Assembly: GCA_044507695.1 (NCBI GenBank)
Contig: JBIQJD010000019.1
Span: 1 to 59,791, forward strand
DNA: 59,791 bases
Source: JBIQJD01 sp044507695
GTDB lineage: Bacteria > Bacteroidota > Ignavibacteria > Ignavibacteriales > Ignavibacteriaceae
Direction: 5' to 3'
A program made the translations under genes and the position numbers. The notes under the pieces were generated by a model that was given only the letters and a program-made list of their open reading frames with translations, was not told the DNA's origin and did not search any database. Numbering within the stretch: position 1 is the stretch's first letter; each line of letters begins with the position of its first letter. Shown in pieces: positions 8,297-15,243 of the stretch.

Positions 8297-8421
8297 AATA
8301 TTTCCCGACCCATAAAGTTTACGGGTATAACCAGGTGAATGATTTAAGTAATATTCAACGTTATGATAAAATCAATAACGGAATTATGGTTTTAGGACTT
8401 CAGTATTCATTTATTTTTTAG
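8290..8421 (+). pseudogene. Possible remnant of an outer-membrane protein C-terminus
   Basis: A third frame is open from 8290 to TAG 8419-8421 and would encode about 43 residues. It includes KVYGYNQVNDLSNIQRYDK and ends LGLQYSFIF, an alternating strand with a terminal Phe as in outer-membrane barrels. It has no start of its own and may be the frame-shifted continuation of the preceding lipoprotein or an unrelated relic. Weakly supported. Confidence 0.25.
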
Positions 8422-8449
8422 ATCCAATATAATCCGAGGAGAATATAAG

Positions 8450-9070
8450 ATGACATTTTTAAAATATATTCCGGTAATATTTTTGTTTTTTCTAATAATA
8501 ATAACCGGCTGTTCATCCTCAAATATGCTTCCTGATGATAAATACATTCAAAAAATTAACAATGCAGCCGCCGGAGAAAGAGTAAAAATAGTATCAACAG
8601 ATGAGACTGAATTTACCGCGGAAAATTTAGCAGTTAGAAAAGATTCAACTTCATGGATTAACATCGTGGAATTGAAAACCATTTTAAGAAAATCAGAAAT
8701 TGAAAATGTTACTTACACAGAAGGCGGCTATAATAACTCGGCAATAATCAAACTGAAAAACGGTAACATCATTAACGGCAGCCGGATTGAAGCAGATAAT
8801 ACGTCTGTTTCATTTTTTAGTTTGAATGAATCTCCAATCAAAATGCCCACGGATAACATTAAAAAAATCAGCATAAAAAATCATCTTTCAACCGCTCTCA
8901 TCGGTTTGGGAATTGGATTTTTTGCCGGCGGTATTGCCGGAACTTTAATAAATATTGGTGATGATAGGAAAGCATATACATTAACTTTTCCCGGCGCTGT
9001 GGTGGGCGGTGTAATCGGCTTTGTAACTGGAATGATTTCGGGAACCTGGCGGGATTACCATTTGCGGTAA
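8450..9070 (+). CDS. Glycine-zipper lipoprotein (module copy B)
   Basis: The 206-residue protein starts behind GAGGAGAATATAAG, a good Shine-Dalgarno. A hydrophobic signal (FLFFLIIITGCSS) ends in a lipobox with Cys21. The middle part has IIKLKNGNIINGSRIEADNT, SFFSLNE and NIKKISIKN. The C-terminal part is glycine-zipper-like (GLGIGFFAGGIAGTLI and GAVVGGVIGFVTGMISG). It shares its layout with the protein at 7086 and is its paralogue from the local duplication. Expected in the cell envelope; function not recognised. Confidence 0.75.
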   Translation: MTFLKYIPVIFLFFLIIITGCSSSNMLPDDKYIQKINNAAAGERVKIVSTDETEFTAENLAVRKDSTSWINIVELKTILRKSEIENVTYTEGGYNNSAIIKLKNGNIINGSRIEADNTSVSFFSLNESPIKMPTDNIKKISIKNHLSTALIGLGIGFFAGGIAGTLINIGDDRKAYTLTFPGAVVGGVIGFVTGMISGTWRDYHLR

Positions 9071-9246
9071 GATTGCTTCGCCTATCGCCCGCATTGATTT
9101 TTAAATTTTTCCCTCTCCTTCATATGTAGTTTTAAATGGTGAGTAAGGAGAAGGGTGGAACTTTTAAACTGCCGGTACCCGGCATACAAGACAAGAACAA
9201 TGTCAAACCTGCGAGGTTCAGGAAAACCTCGCAGGTTATTCTAAAT
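9071..9246. other. Convergent intergenic region
   Basis: No gene is seen. It contains an imperfect hairpin (CTCTCCTT 9113-9120 / AAGGAGAAG 9145-9153) and the perfect 13-bp inverted repeat at 9206-9237. These may end transcription from both sides. Confidence 0.5.
9206..9237. repeat. Perfect 13-bp inverted repeat (AACCTGCGAGGTT type)
   Basis: Arms AACCTGCGAGGTT (9206-9218) and AACCTCGCAGGTT (9225-9237) are perfect complements with a six-base loop, nine bases beyond the stop of the P-type ATPase gene. Each arm is itself nearly palindromic. I recall similar CCTGCGAGGTT hairpins as dispersed intergenic elements in Bacteroidota genomes. It has no strong T run, so its role as a terminator is uncertain. 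Confidence 0.75.
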
Positions 9247-11445
9247 TTATTTCAGCATTCTTGTTGAATTAAAAATTGCAATTATTGCAACACCCATATC
9301 CGCAAAAACTGCTTCCCACATTGAAGCTAATCCTAATCCACCAAGAGCAATAAAAAATGCTTTAACAGCTAAAGCAAAAATTATATTCTGCCAAACTATT
9401 GTTCTTGTTTTTTTTGCAATGTGAATTGCTTCACCAACTTTTGATGGATCATCCTCCATGATTACTACATCTGCCGCTTCAACAGCGGCATCTGAACCGA
9501 GTCCGCCCATTGCAATTCCTACATCAGCACGCGCAATAACGGGAGCATCATTTATGCCGTCTCCAACGAAAGCAACCTTATGCATCATCCCCTTTTTAGA
9601 TTTCTCACTCGAGGATTCGCTCCAAATGACATTTTCTTTCTTTGTTATTTCGAAGTCCACATTTATCGGAGTGAATAATCTTTTTAAAAGATTAGATTTT
9701 TCCCTTTGCTCGAAATGACAAACAGTACTCATTATTTTTTCAAGCTGTTCAACTTTATCCTGCGGAAGCAGTTCAGCAATAAATTTTGTTATACCGAGCT
9801 TTTCTGCTATTGCTTTTGCAGAGAAATAATTATCGCCGGTAAGCATGATTACATATTTTACACCGGCGTTCTTTAATTCTTTAACGGCTGATATTGCATT
9901 CTCTTTCAGCTCATCACTAATAATAATATATCCGGCATAACTTTTATCAACTGCAACATGTACAACTGTACCTTCAACATTGCATACATCATGCGGAACA
10001 TTTTCCGAATGGAGCAATCTATCATTTCCGGCAATAACTTCTTTTCCATCAACCTGTGCCTTTATTCCATGCCCTGATATTTCATGGTAGTTTTTTATTG
10101 ATGATGCATCAATTTCTCTATTTTCTGCTTCTCTGATTGATGCAGCAATAGGATGATTTGAATTATGTTCAGCCGATGCAGCAAAATGAAGAACTTCATT
10201 TTTTGTAAAATCATTTTGGGGAATAACTTCAGTTACTTTAAAAACTCCTTTTGTAAGCGTTCCGGTTTTATCAAACACAACTGCGCCAATCTTTGTTAAT
10301 GCATCTAAATAAGCTGAACCTTTGATCAGAATTCCCCTTTTTGAAGCGCCGCCGATACCGCCGAAATATCCAAGCGGAATACTTACCACCAGTGCACACG
10401 GACATGAAATTACGAGAATAACCAATGCACGGTAAATCCATTCTTCAAATGATTGAGAGAAAAACAACGGAGGGAGAAGCGCAATACCTAAAGCAATAAA
10501 TACTACAACCGGTGTGTAGTATCTTGCAAATGTTGTTATGAATTTTTCAGTCTCTGCTTTTTTCTTTCCTGCATTCTCAACAAGTTCTAATATTTTTGAG
10601 ATAGAAGATTGAGCAAATGAGCTTGTAGTTTGTACAGTAATCAAGCCGGATTTATTAATCATTCCGGCAAGTACCTGAAGTCCCGGCCGGATAGTTTTGG
10701 GCACAGTTTCTCCGGTTAAAATAAATGTATCTGCGTAAGAATTTCCTTCAGTAACAATTCCATCCAAAGGAATTTTTTCTCCCGGTTTAACAAGTATTAA
10801 CTCACCGGGTTTTACTTCATCCGGTGATACTTTTAATATCTCTTCACCTTTTTTGAGATTTGCATAATCAGGTCTTATTTCAAGAAGCGCTTTTATAGAT
10901 TTGCGGGAATTATTTACAGCAATTCCCTGAACAAATTCACCGATATTATAAAACAGCATTACTCCAACTGCTTCGGGCAATTCACCGATTGCTATTGCAC
11001 CAAGCGTTGCAATTGACATCAGGAAATTTTCATCAAAGATTTTTCCGTGATAGATATTCTTTAATGCTTTTACAAGAACTCCTCTTCCGCTGATAAAATA
11101 TGCTGATAGGAATACTAAATATTCAGCCCATGAAAAATTCGTGCGGCTCAATTCTTCATTAAAGAATAATCCGGCAATGAATAAAATAAATACAAATGCA
11201 AGAGTGTAAAATTCTTTTTTATTAAAAATTTTTACCGATGATGCTGTTTCAAGTTTCTCTATATCACCACCTGGTTCTATTTTCTTAATAATGCTTCGTA
11301 TTTTCTCAACATCATTCAAATCAATAATAAGTGTTGATGCGGCAAAATTTACGGAGGCTTCATTTACTTCATCCAGATTGCGGAGTTCATTTTCTATTCT
11401 TGCGGCACATGAGGAACAGGTAATATTTTTTAATCTGTATTTCAT
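9247..11445 (-). CDS. Heavy-metal P1B-type ATPase (Zn/Cd/Pb-type), with a repeat-derived insertion
   Basis: The 732-residue membrane pump exports divalent metal ions with ATP. The N-terminal metal-binding domain has ITCSSCAA (Cys10, Cys13). The SCPCALV motif of the transport helix is near residue 348. The phosphorylated Asp is D392 in DKTGTLT, HP (NHP) is near 432, and the hinge is GDGINDAP at 628-635. The CPC motif with a single CxxC domain and the last helices (ALAVKAFFIALG.. MWEAVFADMGV) fit the CadA/ZntA group. Residues 576-616 are extra to the family: a 41-residue insert encoded by a 123-bp dispersed repeat between the P domain and the hinge. Whether the pump still works is not known. 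Confidence 0.92.
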   Translation of the reverse strand: MKYRLKNITCSSCAARIENELRNLDEVNEASVNFAASTLIIDLNDVEKIRSIIKKIEPGGDIEKLETASSVKIFNKKEFYTLAFVFILFIAGLFFNEELSRTNFSWAEYLVFLSAYFISGRGVLVKALKNIYHGKIFDENFLMSIATLGAIAIGELPEAVGVMLFYNIGEFVQGIAVNNSRKSIKALLEIRPDYANLKKGEEILKVSPDEVKPGELILVKPGEKIPLDGIVTEGNSYADTFILTGETVPKTIRPGLQVLAGMINKSGLITVQTTSSFAQSSISKILELVENAGKKKAETEKFITTFARYYTPVVVFIALGIALLPPLFFSQSFEEWIYRALVILVISCPCALVVSIPLGYFGGIGGASKRGILIKGSAYLDALTKIGAVVFDKTGTLTKGVFKVTEVIPQNDFTKNEVLHFAASAEHNSNHPIAASIREAENREIDASSIKNYHEISGHGIKAQVDGKEVIAGNDRLLHSENVPHDVCNVEGTVVHVAVDKSYAGYIIISDELKENAISAVKELKNAGVKYVIMLTGDNYFSAKAIAEKLGITKFIAELLPQDKVEQLEKIMSTVCHFEQREKSNLLKRLFTPINVDFEITKKENVIWSESSSEKSKKGMMHKVAFVGDGINDAPVIARADVGIAMGGLGSDAAVEAADVVIMEDDPSKVGEAIHIAKKTRTIVWQNIIFALAVKAFFIALGGLGLASMWEAVFADMGVAIIAIFNSTRMLK
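9598..9720 (-). repeat. Dispersed palindromic repeat, copy 2, inserted in frame in the P-type ATPase gene
   Basis: On the minus strand the element starts TGTCATTTCGAGC (9720-9708), contains the hairpin AATCTTTT/TAAAAGATT (9677-9693), and an inverted end CTTCGAAATAACA (9655-9643). A second half, TGTCATTTGGAGC ... GAGAAATCT, ends at 9598. The 123 bases are divisible by three and contain no stop. They code for CHFEQREKSN ... SESSSEKS. The ends match the copy at 828-927. Confidence 0.65.
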
Positions 11446-11534
11446 AAATTCGGATAAATATACTTATACTTATGTTAATTTGGAATGAAAAGAAATGAGG
11501 AGGCAAAGGAGTGAATCAAAGTATAATTTCAATG

Positions 11535-12272
11535 CTATAGTTGAGCGTTCAGTTTACCTTCTATCCGTCGTGCACCCATATATCTTTTGGAGTAATATTC
11601 ATGATCTAATGAAGAAATAATAACACCATGTTTAGAACTTGCATGGGCAAAAAGATTATCTCCAATGTATATTCCTACATGTCCGGGTCTCACTCTTCTG
11701 CGCGTGTTAAAGAACACAAGATCACCGAATTGTAAATCTTCCCTGTCTTCAATTTTAATTCCCATTGTAAACTGATCCCGGGCAGTACGGAGAAGAGGAA
11801 TGCTAAGGCAGTTTCTATAAATAGTTTGTGTAAATGCAGAGCAATCAATTCCATCTTTAGAATTTCCGCCGTATTTATATGGAGTATTCAGATATTTAAT
11901 TATCTCCATCAGAATTTTTTCTTTATTCGTGCTGTTATCTGCGGAAAGATCAGCGCTGGATTCTGAAGAGTTTATTCTTGTAATAACAGATGAAATATCA
12001 ACGCCTGATTCTTCATCCGGGAATTCTTCTGAATCATCATCTGTATCATTAAAATTTTCCTCAGCAGTGTAGGAGGAATTATCTGCTATCTCTTTTTCGT
12101 TATTATTCTTTTTATCTTCAGATGTGAATCTTACTGTAGAATTTTCCTCAGATTTTTTTTCTGATTCATGTTTATAGCGAAGCGAGTTGGAAGACGAGGA
12201 GCAGCCGTAAAGCAGCAAGACAGCAAGAGCAAATACAGCAATCAGCGGCAATTTTAAATTTTGTAAATTCAT
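11535..12272 (-). CDS. NlpC/P60-family peptidoglycan hydrolase lipoprotein
   Basis: This is a C40-family cell-wall endopeptidase (cleaves within the stem peptide) anchored as a lipoprotein. The start ATG at 12272 is preferred; an upstream ATG at 12281 would overlap the rpoD stop by eight bases and adds only MAE. From 12272 the signal is MNLQNLKLPLIAVFALAVLL with lipobox LYGC. About 95 acidic, low-complexity residues follow as a linker. The catalytic domain has YGGNSKDGIDCSAF (nucleophile Cys, residue 144 from this start), then RPGHVGIYIGDNLFAHAS with the catalytic His. It follows rpoD in the same operon. Confidence 0.88.
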   Translation of the reverse strand: MNLQNLKLPLIAVFALAVLLLYGCSSSSNSLRYKHESEKKSEENSTVRFTSEDKKNNNEKEIADNSSYTAEENFNDTDDDSEEFPDEESGVDISSVITRINSSESSADLSADNSTNKEKILMEIIKYLNTPYKYGGNSKDGIDCSAFTQTIYRNCLSIPLLRTARDQFTMGIKIEDREDLQFGDLVFFNTRRRVRPGHVGIYIGDNLFAHASSKHGVIISSLDHEYYSKRYMGARRIEGKLNAQL

Positions 12273-12273
12273 C

Positions 12274-13128
12274 TCAGCCAAGATATGCTCTTAAATTTTT
12301 ACTTCTTGATGCATGTCTTAACCTCCGTATTGCTTTTTCTTTAATCTGTCTTACCCTTTCACGAGTTAAATTAAATTTCTCACCAATTTCTTCCAATGTA
12401 AGCGAGTGTTCTTTATTCAAACCAAAATATAATTTAATAACTTCGGCTTCACGTTCTGATAAAGTTGATAATGCTCTTTCGATTTCTGTTTTAAGAGATT
12501 CACTCATCAATATATAATCGGGCGGCGGCTGCATTTCATTTTGAATAACATCAAGCAGCCTGTTGTCTTCACCCTGCGCAAATGGTGCATCCATTGAAAC
12601 ATGGCGTCCGGATATTTTTAATGTATCAGCAACTTCCGAAACATCCATATCAAGTTCCTGCGCAAGCTCTGTAGCGCTTGGTTCACGCTCATATTCCTGC
12701 TCAAGATTGCTGTATGCTTTACCAATTTTATTCAGTGCACCAACGCGGTTTAGCGGAAGTCTTACTATTCTGGATTGTTCAGCAAGTGCCTGCAGAATTG
12801 ATTGACGAATCCACCAAACGGCATAAGAAATAAATTTGAAGCCGCGTGTTTCATCAAATCGTTTAGCAGCTTTTATTAGTCCAAGATTTCCTTCATTTAT
12901 CAAATCACCAAGAGATAAACCCTGGTTCTGATATTGTTTTGCAACGCTGACAACAAATCTTAGATTTGCTTTTGTCAGCAGTTCCAACGCACGCTGATCT
13001 CCCTTTTTTATTCTGATGGCAAGTTCAATTTCCTGATCCGGATTTAGCAGATCTACTTTGCCGATTTCCTGGAGATACTTATCAAGAGACTGGCTCTCCC
13101 GATTAGTAAATTGCTTGGTTATTCTCAA
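12274..13128 (-). CDS. rpoD: RNA polymerase primary sigma factor (Bacteroidota type)
   Basis: The 284-residue sigma-70 protein directs RNA polymerase to housekeeping promoters. It lacks region 1.1 and the long spacer of proteobacterial RpoD, as in Bacteroidota. Region 1.2 is DKYLQEIGKVDLL, regions 2.1-2.4 include NLRFVVSVAKQYQNQGLSLG, GFKFISYAVWWIRQSI and RIVRLPLN, and region 4.2 ends TLEEIGEKFNLTRERVRQIK. Promoters in this window with TTG-N20-TAnnTTTG agree with such a factor. It lies 14 bases after the second microcompartment vertex gene and overlaps or abuts the NlpC/P60 gene, so it is likely part of a longer transcript. Confidence 0.95.
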   Translation of the reverse strand: MRITKQFTNRESQSLDKYLQEIGKVDLLNPDQEIELAIRIKKGDQRALELLTKANLRFVVSVAKQYQNQGLSLGDLINEGNLGLIKAAKRFDETRGFKFISYAVWWIRQSILQALAEQSRIVRLPLNRVGALNKIGKAYSNLEQEYEREPSATELAQELDMDVSEVADTLKISGRHVSMDAPFAQGEDNRLLDVIQNEMQPPPDYILMSESLKTEIERALSTLSEREAEVIKLYFGLNKEHSLTLEEIGEKFNLTRERVRQIKEKAIRRLRHASRSKNLRAYLG

Positions 13129-13142
13129 AAAACACCTCGCTG

Positions 13143-13430
13143 TTAGTTTTGCAGGTTTATTGTATCTACAATTCCAACTATTGAAGCATCCACCGGTGCA
13201 AAATCAACCGGCAGGGGAATTACTGCTTCCGATGCTGTTATATAAAAAATAATTTCACCGGGGCCGCTTCCAACTGTATCAACTGCAATAATTGGCTCGC
13301 CGTCTTTTTCTTTTTCAGAATTTAACGGCTGGACTAACATTAATCTGAAGCTTTCCAAAGCTTCGTATTTTTTAGTTGCCCAGATATTACCTATTACTTT
13401 ACCAAGGAACAATTTATTCCTCTCTTCCAT
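13143..13430 (-). CDS. EutN/CcmL-family microcompartment vertex protein (second copy)
   Basis: The 95-residue protein belongs to the BMC-P family, whose pentamers close the corners of bacterial microcompartments. Diagnostic parts are FLGKVIGNIWATKK at the N-terminus, the AVDTVGSGPGEIIFY strand-turn, and PVDASIVGIVDTINL at the end. It lies 14 bases upstream of rpoD and 122 bases after a paralogue (13553). No hexameric shell protein or cargo enzyme is in the window apart from the nearby deoB. It may serve a shell encoded elsewhere. Confidence 0.88.
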   Translation of the reverse strand: MEERNKLFLGKVIGNIWATKKYEALESFRLMLVQPLNSEKEKDGEPIIAVDTVGSGPGEIIFYITASEAVIPLPVDFAPVDASIVGIVDTINLQN

Positions 13431-13552
13431 CTGGGAAGTTACCGGGAATTCCAGAAAATCTATTAAAACTTTTAATCAGAATTTTAATAGATCCTCTCAG
13501 GATTTAACTTCACTTCAAAAATAACTTAAAGTTAGTTTAATTAAAAAGTCAA

Positions 13553-13852
13553 TTAAGCTTTTGCTTCATGCTCAATCATTTCTTTTATAGAAACATCAAG
13601 CTTATCAACAATAGCCATAATAACCGCATCTACAGGTTTGTTTTTTGTGGTTTCAGTTTGCCGGGCAGAACTTCCTGTTGCAACAATTACCACTTCTCCT
13701 TCACCGGCACCAACACTGTCCACCGCAATTACAAAATTACTTTTTTCATTTAGATTAAGATCTAACTGGCGTACGATTAATAACTTTGCGCCAACTAAAT
13801 TTTCATCTTTCCTGGTTGACCAGATTGTTCCGATTACTTTTCCTAATATCAA
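13553..13852 (-). CDS. EutN/CcmL-family microcompartment vertex protein (first copy)
   Basis: The 99-residue BMC-P protein has MILGKVIGTIWSTRKDENL, AVDSVGAGEGEVVIVATGSSAR and PVDAVIMAIVDKLDV, the three conserved blocks of the pentameric vertex fold. It is more typical of the family than its neighbour at 13143, which has a longer N-terminus and a diverged loop. Both follow deoB on the same strand. Two or three different vertex proteins per locus are common in microcompartment operons, which suggests this pair is functional. Confidence 0.9.
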   Translation of the reverse strand: MILGKVIGTIWSTRKDENLVGAKLLIVRQLDLNLNEKSNFVIAVDSVGAGEGEVVIVATGSSARQTETTKNKPVDAVIMAIVDKLDVSIKEMIEHEAKA

Positions 13853-14030
13853 AATAAATTCTTTTTATATGTAGCTAGTAAATTTAACGCTAATATATAG
13901 GCTTCTGTTTTAATTTTCAATTTTGAAGATTTTACACTTCATTTAAAACGGCTTGTTCAAAAGTTTATCAGAAGTTATTTCAAATCAATTTCAATTTAAT
14001 ATTTTTTATGAATGATTGATTCAAATGTTA

Positions 14031-15194
14031 TTATTCAGCTAAGAAACTGCTTCCGTGCAAATTATTTTTAATGTTAAAAAAATCAGCTGCTGTTTTTGCA
14101 GCATCCGAAAATGTTTTTCTAAGCCCTAAATTTTTGCCCTGTTTTTCTTTTCTATAAAATATTAATGGAACATATTCCCTGCTGTGATCTGTGCTTGGTG
14201 TTGTCGGATCGTTTCCGTGATCAGCAGTTATTAGTAATGCATCGGTTGAATCAAGATTATTTATTAGCTGGGGAAGATAATCATCAAATTCTTTCAAGGC
14301 ATCTGCAAATCCTTCCGGATCATTTCTGTGGCCAAAGTAAACATCAAAATCAACAAGATTGGTAAAGATGAATGCACCCTCAGCCTCAGTTGAGTATTGC
14401 AGAATTTTATCCATTCCCTGCTTATTAGATTTTGTTACCTCATTAATTTTTATCCCGCGGAAATTGAAAAGATCATTTACCTTACCAATAGCTACAGTTG
14501 TAATTCCGTTAGTGGAAAGCAAATCGAGAATTGTTTCCGAAGGAGGATTAATTGAAAAATCTTTTCTGTTAGTGGTTCTTGTATAATTTCCGCTGGTACC
14601 TATAAACGGGCGTGCAATTACTCTTCCCATATTAACTGGAGGCTGTAAAACTTCTTCCCGTGTTATCCGGCAAATTTCATAAAGCCTTTCTAATGGTATT
14701 ATCTCTTCATGCGCAGCAATTTGAAAAACCGAATCCGCACTTGTATACACAATTGGAAATCCTGTTGCAACATGTTCATCACCGAGTTCTTTAATTATTT
14801 CCGTACCGGAGGCTGCTTTATTTCCAAGATAACCTTTGCAGCCTGTATGTTTTAAAAATTTATTGAGTAATTCTTGAGGGAATCCATCAGGAAAATAAGA
14901 GAAATCAATATCTACATATAATCCTGAAAGTTCCCAATGCCCGGTTGTTGAATCTTTTCCCTTTGAAACTTCCTGCATCTTCCCAAAACTTGCTAATGGA
15001 TTTCTAACTTTAGCAATTCCCTTTATATCATCAATCAAGCCTAGACCGAGTTTTTCAAGATTAGGCAGAGACAGCCCGCCTGTTGCATCAGCAATATTTT
15101 TTAATGTATTGCTGCCTTCATCACCATATTGAGCAGCATCAGGTAATTCCCCGATTCCAACACCATCAAGCACTATTAGGAAAAAATTATTCAT
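14031..15194 (-). CDS. deoB: Phosphopentomutase
   Basis: This enzyme interconverts ribose-1-phosphate or 2-deoxyribose-1-phosphate with the 5-phosphates in nucleoside breakdown. The 387-residue length is usual. It belongs to the alkaline phosphatase superfamily: FLIVLDGVGIGELPDA carries a metal-binding Asp, GKDSTTGHWEL the catalytic Thr, and ITADHGNDPTTPSTDHSRE the C-terminal metal ligands. In nucleoside catabolism the 5-phosphate is split by DeoC to acetaldehyde and glyceraldehyde-3-phosphate. Acetaldehyde is a typical microcompartment intermediate, so the two vertex protein genes downstream (178 bases) may be more than chance. No deoC is seen here. Confidence 0.95.
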   Translation of the reverse strand: MNNFFLIVLDGVGIGELPDAAQYGDEGSNTLKNIADATGGLSLPNLEKLGLGLIDDIKGIAKVRNPLASFGKMQEVSKGKDSTTGHWELSGLYVDIDFSYFPDGFPQELLNKFLKHTGCKGYLGNKAASGTEIIKELGDEHVATGFPIVYTSADSVFQIAAHEEIIPLERLYEICRITREEVLQPPVNMGRVIARPFIGTSGNYTRTTNRKDFSINPPSETILDLLSTNGITTVAIGKVNDLFNFRGIKINEVTKSNKQGMDKILQYSTEAEGAFIFTNLVDFDVYFGHRNDPEGFADALKEFDDYLPQLINNLDSTDALLITADHGNDPTTPSTDHSREYVPLIFYRKEKQGKNLGLRKTFSDAAKTAADFFNIKNNLHGSSFLAE

Positions 15195-15243
15195 ACAATA
15201 AGAAGATAAAAATTCTGATAAGAAAATTCATGCGGAAGGTAAA

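Noticed and set aside
8290..8421. Independent small gene ending LGLQYSFIF
   Set aside because: No start codon with a ribosome site exists in that frame; listed only as a weak remnant.
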